The notes beneath the pieces are model-generated. The model had not been told where the DNA came from, did no database searches, and saw only the letters and a list, made by a program, of their open reading frames with translations. From Andalucia godoyi (lineage: Eukaryota > Discoba > Jakobea > Jakobida > Andaluciidae), in assembly GCA_009859145.1 (NCBI GenBank), contig VRVR01000056.1:62001-126000 (forward strand): a stretch of 64,000 nucleotides of DNA, in the 5' to 3' direction. This document shows positions 37,909 through 49,700 of the stretch, one piece after another (position 1 is the first letter of the stretch; every line of letters begins with the position of its first letter). The position numbers were made by a program, and so were the translations under genes.

Positions 37909-40119
37909 ATGTCTGACGTGTTGCCAAGATCCGCTGTGGCTCGCTTGCGTGTCTTGCAATCGCATTTGCTTTCGAAGCGTCTTCATAGTGTTGTTTCCGC
38001 CATTTCTTCATGGACGACAACGACAACGACGAACAGCACAGCGTCCCCGAAGATGGGGACGACGGACGATGGGCCGACTGCAATTCCGAGGTCACTTTTG
38101 CAGTTTTCTCCCGAAGTCCAGGATGCGCTGGATCGAAATCTACCTCTTGTGGCATTGGAGTCGACGATTATCACACATGGAATGCCATTTCCAGCGAACC
38201 TAGAAACTGCGCTGGCTGTCGAAGCAACTGTTCGACAGAATGGCGCGGTTCCTGCAACCATTGCGATTATTCATGGACGCATTCACGTTGGGCTCACGGC
38301 ACATCAAATAGAGTTCTTGTCTAAGCTGCCGTCAAAAGCTGTTCGAAAGTGCTCTCGGAGAGACTTGGCAACGTGTCTGGCGTCCAGGGCCCATGGGTCC
38401 ACCACGGTTGCAGCGACCTCGGTGATCGCACATGCCGCTGGAATATCGATTTTCGTGACAGGAGGCATCGGAGGCGTGCATCATCACGTTGAGGAGTCGT
38501 GGGACATCAGTGCAGATTTGTATGAACTTGCACAAACGCCAATGTGCGTTGTTTGCGCGGGAGCAAAGTCCATTCTGGACATCCCGAAAACACTGGAGGT
38601 TCTCGAGTCTCTTGGTGTACCCACGCTCGGATATGGCACTTCCGAGTTCCCGGCATTTTTCACTTCGCATTCCGGAGAGCCATGTTCGGAAATGTGCCCC
38701 GCGGACCCAAAGCATGTTGCAAAGATCTTGCTTGCACAGAGAAAGCTGCGGTTGAAGTCTGGCATCGTTCTGGGCGTTCCCATCCCGGCAGAGTTCGAGG
38801 CCGACGGGTCCAAAATCCAGACGGCCATTGATGCCGCGTTGAAGGAATGTGCAGATTTGAAGATCCGAGGGCGTGAAGCCACGCCGTTTCTTCTGAAGCG
38901 TGTGAACGAACTGACTGGCGGGGAGTCCTTGCGGTCGAATATTGGACTGATCAAGAACAATGCAAAGGTCGGGTCCCAAATTGCTGTTTGCTTCTCTGAT
39001 TTGCAAATGCAGAAGAGGATTGTCTGCGCAGGAGCTGTCTTGATGGATTGCATTGCAAAGAGTGCGGCGCCTGCCATGCTGCAGAATACATCAAATCCGG
39101 GCAGCACCCAGCTGACTGCCGGAGGTGTTGGATTCAATGTGTACATTGCAGTCCACAGGCTTGCGCAGGCGCTGGATGTCAACACGAAGGTCGACTTTCT
39201 GACAGCCGTGAATCCTCTTGATGCGTTTGGCCGTCAATTGTTAGAATCAATTCCGAACCCCACATGGGTCATGCAAGTGGAAAAGTCCCACTCGGGGTCG
39301 TATACAGCAGTGACATCGTCTGCTGGTGATTCCTTCCTGGCTGTTGCCGATACTGCGATTCTCAAGGACTCCTTCTCTGCGAGGAACATGAAGGATGTTG
39401 TAGGCCCCCTCATGAGGCCGAACCCGCGGTTGCCGATTCTTGCAGTTTTCGATGCGAACATTCCTCTCGACGGATTTTCTGTACTGGTCACCGAGACTGC
39501 AGCACAAAAGATTCCCATTTTCTTTGAGCCTACCTCCATCGTCAAGGCATCCATGCCGATTGAAATGGGGCTTCTAAAGTACATCGCGTATGCAAAGCCG
39601 TGTCTTGCAGAGCTGTTTGCCCTCACTGGATTGACTTCTCTGGTGGATGCAAAGACTGTGATTCAGTGGGAGGACGGTGATACAAAGTCGCTGCTTGGCA
39701 ACTCTGCGTTCCTCTCTGCTGTCACAAAGGCCGCACTGGTCGCAGTTGTGGACAATGGAATGCGCATCCTCTTTTGCACGCTGGGCAGACACGGCGGCAT
39801 TTGTATTCGAAGGAAAACAGAAGTCAAGGGAGGGTCGAACCCAAAGGGCCCCGTCCGATTTCGGAATCTGGCTCCAAAGCATCCCTCCGTTGAGCTCCTC
39901 TACTTCCCGGCGCTTCCCATTTCAAAGGAAGATATGGTCAACACGTGCGGAGCAGGTGACTGCTTCTCTGCTGGCGTCATCATCGGCATGGTTTTCGATC
40001 TCGAGGCGCTGGAAGACGTCGTGTTTTTAGGACAAGAGGCTGCTCGTCAAAGCATTCGTGTGCAAGAGGCTGTTCCCCTGCATTTTGACAGCACACCGTT
40101 TTCAGGGGTTATTTCATAA
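37909..40119 (+). CDS. Bifunctional pseudouridine-5'-phosphate glycosidase / pseudouridine kinase
   Basis: A 736-residue fusion for complete pseudouridine salvage. The PfkB kinase half phosphorylates pseudouridine, and the PsuG half cleaves the C-glycosidic bond to uracil and ribose-5-phosphate. PsuG domain at about 60-370: LVALESTIITHGMPFP, FVTGGIGGVHH at about 183-193, catalytic Lys220 in CAGAKSILDI, and VPTLGYGTSEFPAF. PfkB domain at about 385-736: AGGVGFNVY near the N-terminus, and the anion hole/base motif NTCGAGDCFSAG with Asp684. The N-terminus (VARLRVLQSHLLSKRLHSVV) is Arg-rich and amphipathic, suggesting mitochondrial import. The same fusion order is known in fungi and nematodes. ATG 37909 was chosen over non-ATG upstream extensions. 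Confidence 0.93.
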   Translation: MSDVLPRSAVARLRVLQSHLLSKRLHSVVSAISSWTTTTTTNSTASPKMGTTDDGPTAIPRSLLQFSPEVQDALDRNLPLVALESTIITHGMPFPANLETALAVEATVRQNGAVPATIAIIHGRIHVGLTAHQIEFLSKLPSKAVRKCSRRDLATCLASRAHGSTTVAATSVIAHAAGISIFVTGGIGGVHHHVEESWDISADLYELAQTPMCVVCAGAKSILDIPKTLEVLESLGVPTLGYGTSEFPAFFTSHSGEPCSEMCPADPKHVAKILLAQRKLRLKSGIVLGVPIPAEFEADGSKIQTAIDAALKECADLKIRGREATPFLLKRVNELTGGESLRSNIGLIKNNAKVGSQIAVCFSDLQMQKRIVCAGAVLMDCIAKSAAPAMLQNTSNPGSTQLTAGGVGFNVYIAVHRLAQALDVNTKVDFLTAVNPLDAFGRQLLESIPNPTWVMQVEKSHSGSYTAVTSSAGDSFLAVADTAILKDSFSARNMKDVVGPLMRPNPRLPILAVFDANIPLDGFSVLVTETAAQKIPIFFEPTSIVKASMPIEMGLLKYIAYAKPCLAELFALTGLTSLVDAKTVIQWEDGDTKSLLGNSAFLSAVTKAALVAVVDNGMRILFCTLGRHGGICIRRKTEVKGGSNPKGPVRFRNLAPKHPSVELLYFPALPISKEDMVNTCGAGDCFSAGVIIGMVFDLEALEDVVFLGQEAARQSIRVQEAVPLHFDSTPFSGVIS

Positions 40120-40254
40120 GCATCTGAACTCCTTCGGCAAAAAAAGAAGCCAGTATTTTGGAATAGCATATTTTCCCGTCTGTTAAAGTCAAATGATTTC
40201 TATACATTATTCACTATTAGCAACAGCAGCTGCATCAACGACGTTGCCGCTGTG

Positions 40255-41157
40255 TCACTGACCCTCGAGCCCGTACTGCTGGAGTATCCTTCGCTTCTTC
40301 GCATCCAACTCGGGATCCCGCACGAAGACCGTCTCTTCTCGGGCTCTTTTCCGTGCCACCTTCTTCTTCTTCTTCATGATCCTCTCTTCGACGAGCGGAG
40401 ACGGATCAGAATGCAAAAGTATTTCAACATTCACCAAATCAGAGATGTATATGGTTTGCGGTTCCCGACGGCTGTCTACCATCTCCTGGAGCTCCACGGC
40501 GTCCGTTCCCTCATATGCAAGGCGGACAATATCTTTCAGCAGCTCGTTTTCTCCACACTGCTGGACAGCGACGGCGTCAACACCATCAGGATGTATACTC
40601 TGAATGGTGTACACCGCGTAGTCTGCGTCCTCCGTGGGTCGAAAGCGGATCGTGTCTCCTGGACGAAGGCTGGCGGCATCGTCCACACGAACGAATTGGT
40701 CGGACTCGTCATGCGCAGCAATTTCAAAGCGAATATTCTCAAGAACACTTTGAGGTTCCACGACCTGTGCTTTGCGCACTCGACGACGATGACCACCTGA
40801 CTTGGGAATCCTTGTGCCTCTACCAATGCTCAATTCATCATCATCGTTGTCATCATCGGCTCCTGTAATCACAAGCATCTGCGGACGATCTGACATTGGC
40901 ATGTCTGCAGGTCTCAGTTTGTAGCGTCCGTTGTCTCGGCACGCACGGACGGCAACATCCTCTGGATCGATCCGATACCCATCATGTGTTTGAAAGATCC
41001 AGGAATTCGACTCGGATGATAATGCATGTCGACGCACGACACCGCGCACGAACTCCTCAATGCGCTCACGGCTGTCTTCATGAACTGTGCACAGAACTTT
41101 GTAATACGGTCTTTTCCTCTCGCATGCATCATCGAACACTTTGATTTTGATGCGCAT
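40255..41157 (-). CDS. Nuclear-looking orphan protein with ubiquitin-like N-terminus
   Basis: A 300-residue protein. The N-terminal 85 residues (MRIKIKVFDDACERKRPYYK, then DGYRIDPEDVAVRACRDNGRYKLRP) look like a ubiquitin-like or coilin-N-terminal-type beta-grasp fold. An acidic stretch (DDDNDDDEL) and a basic patch (GGHRRRVRKA) follow. A second globular part (about 135-250) includes LRPGDTIRFRPTEDADYAVYTIQSI, perhaps an SH3/Tudor-like barrel. The C-terminus is very basic (MKKKKKVARKRAREE) and ends in DAKKRRILQQYGLEG. A coilin-like layout is a weak possibility. It is convergent with the pseudouridine gene (135 nt between stops). Confidence 0.65.
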   Translation of the reverse strand: MRIKIKVFDDACERKRPYYKVLCTVHEDSRERIEEFVRGVVRRHALSSESNSWIFQTHDGYRIDPEDVAVRACRDNGRYKLRPADMPMSDRPQMLVITGADDDNDDDELSIGRGTRIPKSGGHRRRVRKAQVVEPQSVLENIRFEIAAHDESDQFVRVDDAASLRPGDTIRFRPTEDADYAVYTIQSIHPDGVDAVAVQQCGENELLKDIVRLAYEGTDAVELQEMVDSRREPQTIYISDLVNVEILLHSDPSPLVEERIMKKKKKVARKRAREETVFVRDPELDAKKRRILQQYGLEGQ

Positions 41158-41447
41158 TCTCCGTCAGCGGTCTGCAAACCACGCCGCAGCCCCCACTGGA
41201 TAACGGTATCATGACAATATCGATGATGATAAAGAAGAGCATTGAACAGACAAGCACCGACGGGTGCTCTGGCTTCTGCACATGCACAAAACTACAAGAG
41301 GTGCGGTTACTGGGAGGAAATAAGAAGAAAGAATGCGATTTTATGTGTTTCAGTTTCTTTTTTTCTTTTTTTTTGATTATAAAACTGAAAAAAAAAACAA
41401 AAAAACAAAGAGGAAAACAATAATAGAGAATGTGCTAATCTGCCTCA
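41158..41447. other. Spacer between minus-strand genes
   Basis: 290 bp with an A-rich run near 41380-41420; promoter of the orphan gene and 3' end of the TDP1-like gene. No gene was seen. Confidence 0.35.
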
Positions 41448-43337
41448 TTAACGACGACCGCCGCCACCGCCGTGAGAGAAAGGCTTGTTGACCTTCTGCG
41501 ACCAGAACGGCTCGAAAGGAGGCTGGGACATCGGCGGTTCAAGGAGGAATCCGACAAGATTGTTTTCCTCATCCACAGAACTCGTGGTGCGTACTATACT
41601 TACACCAAGTTCCCAGCCGTTCAAAACCTCTGTTCGATCAGGTCCTGATCCATTGAGCTTTCCCCAGGAAGACCGCGTCAGCCCAGCAGACCCCATCATA
41701 ACCCACCATGCCTTCTTGCCTGCAAAGGACGGATCGGCAGGGATCCAGACACACGCCATCACCCTACTCATCAGCGTCGTGCGCTGAGGGTTCGCCGATA
41801 CGGCATGTAGGAAGAATCCGGTTGACAACAGTGGCCTGTTCTCGGGATCGACACCACACTGTTGGCGAAGTGGAGAATCCGGCGCGAGCAACTGAGATAC
41901 ATCGTGAAACGATGGCACGTAGATTCGAATGGCTTGGATAGGCTCGGGTAGCGTTCGGATCACGGATGCAAGAAGATCGTTTGTGTTTGGTTGCCCAAGT
42001 GGCCCTACCTTGGGACTTTGTACAACAAGAAAGAAATTTCCAGGAGTCGGGGTGCTGGAAATCAGCTGTGGAATTCTAGAAATCACTCGTTCCTTCAAAT
42101 GGTCCAGTCTTCCCAGCCCATACCACGAAGATCGAGGTCCGGAATGGGTACCGGGGACCGAGCACACAAGGTGAATTTGTGACTGGGGAGATGTGTACAT
42201 GGAAAAATCGTAGGAACCGCTGTCAAGGACACGTGTTGCCCCAAGAATCGCATCCAAATCATCTCTTCCGGTTCTACTATTCGACAGCGACCGAACCCAG
42301 GAGCCCAGATGCGCAAACCATTCGACCGGGGAATGCTGACCAGGACGGGATCCGCCAGTCATGCCGCCCGTCATATGCCCGTGGCTCACAGGAATGTCCG
42401 CAATCCACAGCGAATGCTGAATGGGGTTCGACTGCCCAGGCTGCGGAAAATCTGCAAACGACCATCCTCCCGTGCTTATTACCACTCGAAGCCTATCATT
42501 GAACTGCAGCAGCAACAATCGCCCTTGCTGCTTCGGCGGCTCGTTTTGCGGACCTCGGCTTCCAAAACTTTGGCCAATATCAATAATCTTCAAAGTGGGA
42601 CCGGGGTTCGGGGTGTTTCTACCAAATCTATTTGCGACAAGGACCACATTGCACGTGACAGGCCCACCTTGAAACAGGACATTGGAGATCCAGTCTCCAT
42701 CAATGTTGTACGACGCAGCAATGCACAGCCTCAACTCCGAACGAGGCTGCGACAGCTGAGAAATTGGAAACTGAGGAGTGAAGTATAGTCTCGACCCATC
42801 AAACGGAACCGACGAGGCGCCCGCGTGCACCATGTGCAGCCCGGAAAGCGGAGGCGCTATCGAGTCACCAACAGCACCATCACCAACAGAACCAGCGCTC
42901 GAAGCAGTAATTTCAAGATGGAGCTGCGACAGCAAGATATCTGGGCCCACAGCTTCCCACACACATCGAACCGACCCGGTTCCATATTTCAGAGGATTCT
43001 GGATATGCGTGGTGTTTGGAGGGACCCGCCAGATCGTGAAAGTCGAGTTCGCAAACAATGTTGCGCCTTGCAGAGTAGCCTGAATAGGTCCAGAGCGCTG
43101 AAGCAGGATTCCAAGGTCTCTTCGCAACACCAAAATGGTTTGCGCGATTTCATCTGTTGTCGACAGAACCAGACGGTGCGACGTAGGTGTCGGCGCGTCA
43201 TACGGGTAATGAAAGTGCCCAGCAATCACAACACTTCGATTGAAGGGTGACAGCCCCGTAGCGACCGTCCCGCTTGCATTATAGCTCGCAATCAGACTTT
43301 CAAAAAGCGGCGTCGCGTGCGCCACCGGATCTGCCAT
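41448..43337 (-). CDS. Tyrosyl-DNA phosphodiesterase 1-like protein lacking the catalytic HKN motifs
   Basis: A 629-residue protein. The region from about 265 to 600 follows the TDP1 fold: RLLLLQFNDRLRVVISTGGWSFADF (strand after motif 1), HLVCSVPGTHSGPRSSWYGLGRL (TDP1's LIGSTPG...WG element), and WWVMMGSAGLTRSSWG followed by LNGWELGVSIV (motif-2 strand and helix). The two catalytic HxK(x)N motifs are gone: HHTK is QQGR at 270-273, the HIKTY segment near 523-530 has no His or Lys, and the Asn is Gly552. It therefore should not hydrolyse 3'-phosphotyrosyl bonds. Residues 1-200 are unlike TDP1 and might be a beta-sandwich such as FHA. The C-terminus is Gly/Arg-rich. ATG 43337 was chosen; the hydrophobic 182-codon upstream extension starts from a non-ATG codon. 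Confidence 0.72.
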   Translation of the reverse strand: MADPVAHATPLFESLIASYNASGTVATGLSPFNRSVVIAGHFHYPYDAPTPTSHRLVLSTTDEIAQTILVLRRDLGILLQRSGPIQATLQGATLFANSTFTIWRVPPNTTHIQNPLKYGTGSVRCVWEAVGPDILLSQLHLEITASSAGSVGDGAVGDSIAPPLSGLHMVHAGASSVPFDGSRLYFTPQFPISQLSQPRSELRLCIAASYNIDGDWISNVLFQGGPVTCNVVLVANRFGRNTPNPGPTLKIIDIGQSFGSRGPQNEPPKQQGRLLLLQFNDRLRVVISTGGWSFADFPQPGQSNPIQHSLWIADIPVSHGHMTGGMTGGSRPGQHSPVEWFAHLGSWVRSLSNSRTGRDDLDAILGATRVLDSGSYDFSMYTSPQSQIHLVCSVPGTHSGPRSSWYGLGRLDHLKERVISRIPQLISSTPTPGNFFLVVQSPKVGPLGQPNTNDLLASVIRTLPEPIQAIRIYVPSFHDVSQLLAPDSPLRQQCGVDPENRPLLSTGFFLHAVSANPQRTTLMSRVMACVWIPADPSFAGKKAWWVMMGSAGLTRSSWGKLNGSGPDRTEVLNGWELGVSIVRTTSSVDEENNLVGFLLEPPMSQPPFEPFWSQKVNKPFSHGGGGGRR

Positions 43338-43764
43338 GGGAATTATGAAGCAGGCACACAAGAATATGCAGCCCAAATAACACAAGACAAGACAAAGTAA
43401 TAAAATAATAATAATAATTAGAAAACAATCAAACAACAACAACAACCAAAAACAAAACAAAACAAAACAATAAACGAGAAAAACCCAGAAACGAAAGCGA
43501 TAAGCAGAAATGCAAAAAAGAAAAAGCTGAAGAAAGAGTCGCGGACAGCACTCACTCAATGGAAGACTGTAGTTGTTGGAGTTGTGTGTTGTGCGAATGG
43601 TGCGTGTCTTGGAGGTGTTTTTTGCAATGGCAGAAGGCAGATAGGGTCCGTTTTGGTGGTACGTGTATTTTTGAGCTTGCGGATCGACAGGACAGAAGGG
43701 AATAGCGGAAAAGAACCGAGTAATGTATACGTATGCTGAAAATAAAAAAGTACATTGAGATCGA
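43338..43764. other. Spacer between the TDP1-like and BEACH genes
   Basis: Upstream region of the TDP1-like gene with AATA/AAAC simple tracts at about 43395-43480. The apparent hydrophobic reading frame through it is an A/T-composition artefact. It also contains the 3' end of the BEACH gene. Confidence 0.35.
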
Positions 43765-46700
43765 TTAATATACAGGACGGAACTCCCACGTGACAACAAA
43801 CCCATCTTCATCACCTGTTGCGATGTGGACGTGGTCATCGTGGACTGCAATTGAGCGAATTGGCGAATGGTGCTGCACATCAAGCTCGGACAAGACGGAC
43901 AGATCCTCCAACGACAAGATCATGACTCCGCCGTCTTCGCGACCAACAAATAGAACATTTTCGTGCACACCCTCTACGGCGTGGGTGAACTGAAGGCAAG
44001 AAACACAAGGTTCGTCATGCCAACCGCGACGTGCAAGAAATGCGCCGTTCAAACTCCATAGAACCAGTTCCCGGGCTTCGACATCTCCAACCACTGCCGG
44101 AGAGCTGTAGAACGCACAGATCTCTCCAGATCCTTCACAAACAGCAATCGACGTCACAGTAAGCGACGACCAGGAGCGATGGCCCATTCGGCGACGAATG
44201 CACCGGTGCGTCGTGTCGAACAACACAACGGAACCATCCGAGGTACCCATGACCAGGACATACAAGGATTCCGCGAAAACCATGCAGGAAACGGCACCAC
44301 AAGAAACACTGAAAGAGTCCAAAAACGAAATTGCAGAGGGCCCGTGAGACCCATAAGAAACGGAGTAAATCTGCATTTCGCCGCTGGCCAAACCAACATA
44401 AAGCAGCATCCCAGAAGGATGCACGCACACGCAAGTGATGGAATCACTCGAGACGACCCATGGGGCAAGAGAAGACGCAATAACAAGCCGTCCATTTTCC
44501 GCATTCCAAACTTTAACTCGTGCCAAATCGTTAAGGTGGTCCCATCCGACAACGTAGCAAGATGCAGCAATCGTCGGAGGAAGGATGGACACGGATTCGG
44601 CATGGTAATACGGAGCATCTTCTTTCGATGAATTGCTCGAACCGTCGTCTGCACTACTTCCCGATGCTGGGTATGTTCGGCGACCACCCGTAGAACCTGC
44701 AGTTGAGTGGATGGATGGGTGCACAGAACCAGAAAGCGGGTTCACAAACGGGAGATTCCGGAAAAAGAAAGGCAGGTGCGTTGGAACGTGACCCTGATAC
44801 ACGATGTGCGGCGTCGGGGACTCGTTGTAGGGATAGTAGAGAGAATAGGGAGATGCCAGGACTGCAGAGGACATGCCAATCTGGTTCGCAGACACTGCGG
44901 TCAGAGGCGGCGGATTGGAGTATGCGCGCAACATGGCGGGAGAGTTCGACACGCCATACGCAACCGGGGCAGCAGTAGATGACGATGCTAATGCAGCCTC
45001 CAGAGACATGGACTGGAGCAATGCAGCCGTGGACGAAGCAATCGGCTCTTCCGGGGAGACTGCAAATGCTGGGAAAGGAACAGAAACTTGCGGAGCATAC
45101 CCATTTGGATTGACAATTCCTGTGGCAGCAAAGGCAACGTCCAAGAAGCGCGAGGATATTGACATCGGCATCGGACTAGCCAATTCCCGAGCCGTCTTCT
45201 GCGTATCCACAGTCTGGGACAAAACGATTTCATCCGCAGAAAACACATTCAAATTCGGAAGATCGTATTCGGACGCAAAGAGGCAAGAATATTTGAGTTC
45301 CGATCCATTGCTCGAGCCAACGTTCAGCAGATTCTTTTCTGGTTGCAGAGACGAAGTCGACGCACCGTCTTCAACCAGGACAGGATACGATGCAACAAAC
45401 AGCAGAGCCCGACCGGGGCCCAAAGCAGCGATGGGAAACGGTTCGCGGACATGGCTCTTTCTTTTGGATTTCGGAGATCGGGGAGCGAAGTTCATACCAG
45501 GCGTTTCCGACTGTGCGGAAAACAAGGAGAAATCAGAAATGGTCGACATTGTCTCGTCTCGATCATCTTCGTCATCTGTGGTAAAGTCAGTACGACCATT
45601 TGCCTTTGAGGCAGGAGATGCAAATTCTGGTTGCGACGGCGAAGATGATGGAATACCAAAAGCTTTGAATGGAGACACTTTGACCGAGTCTGAATTCATA
45701 GTTTTTGAGGGAGAGGTAGTATCGCTGCTACCAGCAGCAGTTGCAGCAGCAATAGCAGCCGTAATTGAAATTTCTAATGCATGATCCATCAACGATTCGT
45801 CGTAATCCGGCTCGCACCACATGGTGTTGGACGACCACGCAACCCCCGTCGACTTTGGGCAGACAATACGACTCACCGCGCCGGTTCCAAAGCGCAACAT
45901 ACAAACGGGCTCCGATCGCTGCGATGCACAAATGGGACGCACAACCCAGTTCCGAATTCGGGAAGTGTGTGAGACCAACATTTCAATCAGCGGCGAGGAT
46001 ATGGCAAATCTTTTGCGCAGTGGATGGTGATCCCGGAACAGTTGCGGCGGCATCTGGCCATAATTCTCCACTTGCGTCAGCACCGCCTCTCGCTCCACAT
46101 GGTCTCTGCACGCATTGATATCCTTAAACCCAGCATACGAAACCGGATGGAATATATTGAATCTGCGCAGCGCTTCCTGACCAGCCATCGCAGGGCCCCA
46201 CATCAAATCAATCCAAGCAGGCAGTGCATACTGGACTTGCGACGCTTCCAGAGCCGCACGATGCTGTCGAACAAACAGCCGAGCATCAAAGCGAGCCCAC
46301 GGAGGAAGTTCGACAGAGTCGATGCACAACGATGCGTCTTTGTCGGGGTCCGCAGACAGATGCGGAATTCGCAAGGCATTCTCATTGTAGAACATCTCCC
46401 ACAAATAGAAAAGGTCCGGAATCTGTTCTCTCACCTCTGATCTGGAAGTAGACGACGCACTCACCCACGATACCTCCATGCTGCGGAAAACGCGATTCGC
46501 CGCATCCATGTGATGATCGTTCATTTCGTAAAACAGGTAAGAATGCGGCTCGCTTCGTACCAAATAGTGAAGAGTTGTACCGCGAGGCATGTAGTGGGTT
46601 CCATATATGAAAGGAGGATTATCGGCACCATCCCGGTCCATCTCGACAAGGGACAAAAACCGATTCAAAAAGAATCGCAACCTCTCTGGATCTGTGGCGC

Positions 46701-49700
46701 CCATAGATCTCGTTAAATCACGGAAGGCTACTCCACCACCCGGCAGCGCAATGTGTTCAAAGTCGCTGGCGTCGCGTTCGCCATTCCTCGGAGGAGGTGG
46801 CGGCGCCGCAGAATCCGAAAAGGACTCGGGATGCAAACTGGATACAAACGGTGGCGAGTGAGTTTGAAATGACGCCAAAACATGTGGTAATACAGGATAC
46901 TGCGTTGGATCGCACCACGAACGTCCAGCGAGAGTATTCAAAATCATCAGATACTCCCAGTTTGAAACACATCCAGCACACCAACGAGCAGCAACCTGTA
47001 CCAACGCATCCCTCCAATTATGCGACAGCCACCACTGCGAAAAAGAAGTCAGCGAAACTTGAGAGGAAGATGCATTGAGGTTGAGCACCGATGACCGATC
47101 CAGCAATAGTGTCGCGCCACCGTGTTTGGAGGTAACCGCAGCGTCTTCTTGTTGCTTCGGCACACCATCCGGTGACGTCTGTTGCCCTTCACCATCTGCA
47201 AAAGCCTGCACTTGGTCAAGCAAGTCCTTGGGCAGCATGTGCCACTGGCGAGGATCCGGCATGGATGGCGGAGGGTGGTCCGTCGAATTGGAGGGAAATG
47301 AGGACACAGATGCCGGCGCCCACATATCCATGAAGATAACCAAAATCCGAAGCACATTTTCTCTTTCCACTGAAGACGGAAATGAAAAGAACACCGTATC
47401 TCCAGAGCACAGAAACAATTCTACAGCGCAATCCTGCAACAGATGCCTGCGACGCATTGCAGCAGACAACGCAAGGTAATCCGTCACAAACGGTTTTGCA
47501 TCGTCCACAGATGAGTAGAATGGGAAGATGACTTCTGCTTCCATCTCAGCTTCAAGATTCGAAATATCCTGCAGTCCGTCATCCGGCAAAGGGGACGATT
47601 GGGATTGGTTCACAGACATATTACTGTACGAAGCTGGATAAACGGACGACGTGGAAGTCGAGAGGAAACTGGAATTGCCAAACGTGCTTCCACCAAACGT
47701 TGAAACGGATCTTGATCGTTGATTCTGCGTTTTTCTGCGCAGCGGCACGCGGCCTGACGGGAAAAAGTTGATGCGTTTCGACGTCAGGAAGAGCTCTCCT
47801 TCATATGCTCCAGCAGGCGTAACCATCTGACACACGATGCTGTAATGGCGGACTTCCCCATTTGCCAATGGAATGTGAGGCGGCAGAGAAAAGGACTCGA
47901 GGGGGCCTGAAAACTGTGAAAGGGTCTCTGAAATCTGTCGAACCGCTGATCCAATACATGGGGCTGCGCCAAAGGAAAGAGGGTTGAATGGAGAAATGCA
48001 GACCAGGTTCTCAAGTTGGGCCCATCGACTGTCTTTCTCCGAAAGCTTGGGGTACGACACCGTCTTTGGTGCCACGACGGTCGGAGAAAACACGGACATC
48101 ATCGACAAGTGGGCAGCGCAACAAGAAGCCACAAATTGCGACGATGCAAACATCAGGTGATCCGAATGCGAAGATACCATTTCGAAGGAGGCATTAAGTG
48201 AACAAAAGGCGATCCCTGCCGGATCGTCGGCCTTGCATGAACGGACGACAAATTCGTACCGATCATGCTGTTTGATAAACGGACGAGTTCTGAGAGGACC
48301 TTCCCGAGTATCGATGACTTGGGTAACGAGCTTTCTCAAGTATTTGACAACAGGAAGCCGTTCAGCACAGCATTCAAACACCGCGGATCCACCGGAAAAG
48401 GCGCTGCAAATAGGATGTGAGAACAAATGATGCATCACGGGGAGGGATAACGGACGATGGAGTGGAGTCGGGCGAGCAGAAGACAGCGACACAACAGAAG
48501 GAAACGCCCGCAGGTCCCCTTCAGAGGGATCAATGAAGTAGGGTTGTGAGGCGACGCTTTTCTCAAGAGGATGGGCACAGGCTTCCAAGCTCCAGAAGGA
48601 AGGATCAAACACGTTTCCGGACGACGAAAGCAAAGCAACCCGTTGCTGATACACATTTCGAACCATGGAGAGGAATCGCTCGTATTCCTTCATGTACATC
48701 ACGAAAGGCTTTTGAATCTGAGAAGATTTTGACAGATGTTCCGTGTAAATCACGTTCAGGCGAGGTAGCACAACCTGGGAGATCGTCCGATCCCGTACAG
48801 ACAGTGACTGACTGAGCTTCGTCAAACGTTTCACTCGGCTGTGCAAAGCAGATTTCTTGATGTTTTTTTCAAAGTATTTTGGAATGTCCTTTTCCAGCCT
48901 AGGATTAAGAAAGGAGCGACGATCCACATCTGCCAACTGAGCGAAGAAATCAAAAAAGGTCTCATCTGCGGGGACATCATGGTGAATGGATACGATCTCG
49001 TCCCCCGGCCTTTGATCTCCAGCTGCCTGGCCATTTGCAACATGCACGGAATCCACTCCGTTCTCATCCGGGAAATAATCTTCATTCTCCGGAACGGTGC
49101 CTCCATGCTCTTCTTTCTTTCCTGAAGGAGACAGCCCGGGATATCCTTCTAACAAAGACAAGAGTGGCTGCGGGATCTGGCAGACAGCTCGGACAAAAGA
49201 CTTGTTGGTTTGGAAAAGCCTGGTCCACAGGGACCGAGCCGTTCGAATGGCCTTTTCGCTCGTCTTCTCGCTGGGCACCGCAATCAACACTTCTGATGAA
49301 TAATACATAAGAGACCGAACAAATCCGCCGTCTTTCAGAGCAAACGAAAAAAACTTGTCGTCGCGCAACAGCGAAAATGCACACAGCAAAAACCCTGGCT
49401 CACGGGCAACAGGAGAAACAGGCATCTTTTGCAGAACTAGCAAAATAAGGATCCTCATGGAGGCAAAGACCGATTCCGTTGAAAACGGAACCGGAATATG
49501 ACACATGAGAATGAGACGCGCCAAAAGACTGAACGTTACAGACTTGCAGAATATATACGGGTAGAGAAACGACAAGATGGGAGAATTTCGTGGATCAGGG
49601 ATGTCAAAGTGCAAAAGCGTGGCGGAAAAATCAGGAGCAGGCGACAGAGCAGGCTCGTCGGAGAAACCTTCCGACCCTTCTCCTTCTGGAGCATCGGCAA

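Noticed and set aside
43338-43883. A long hydrophobic N-terminal extension of the TDP1-like protein
   Set aside because: It arises from A/T simple sequence, starts from a non-ATG codon and overlaps the 3' end of the BEACH gene. The ATG at 43337 is sufficient.
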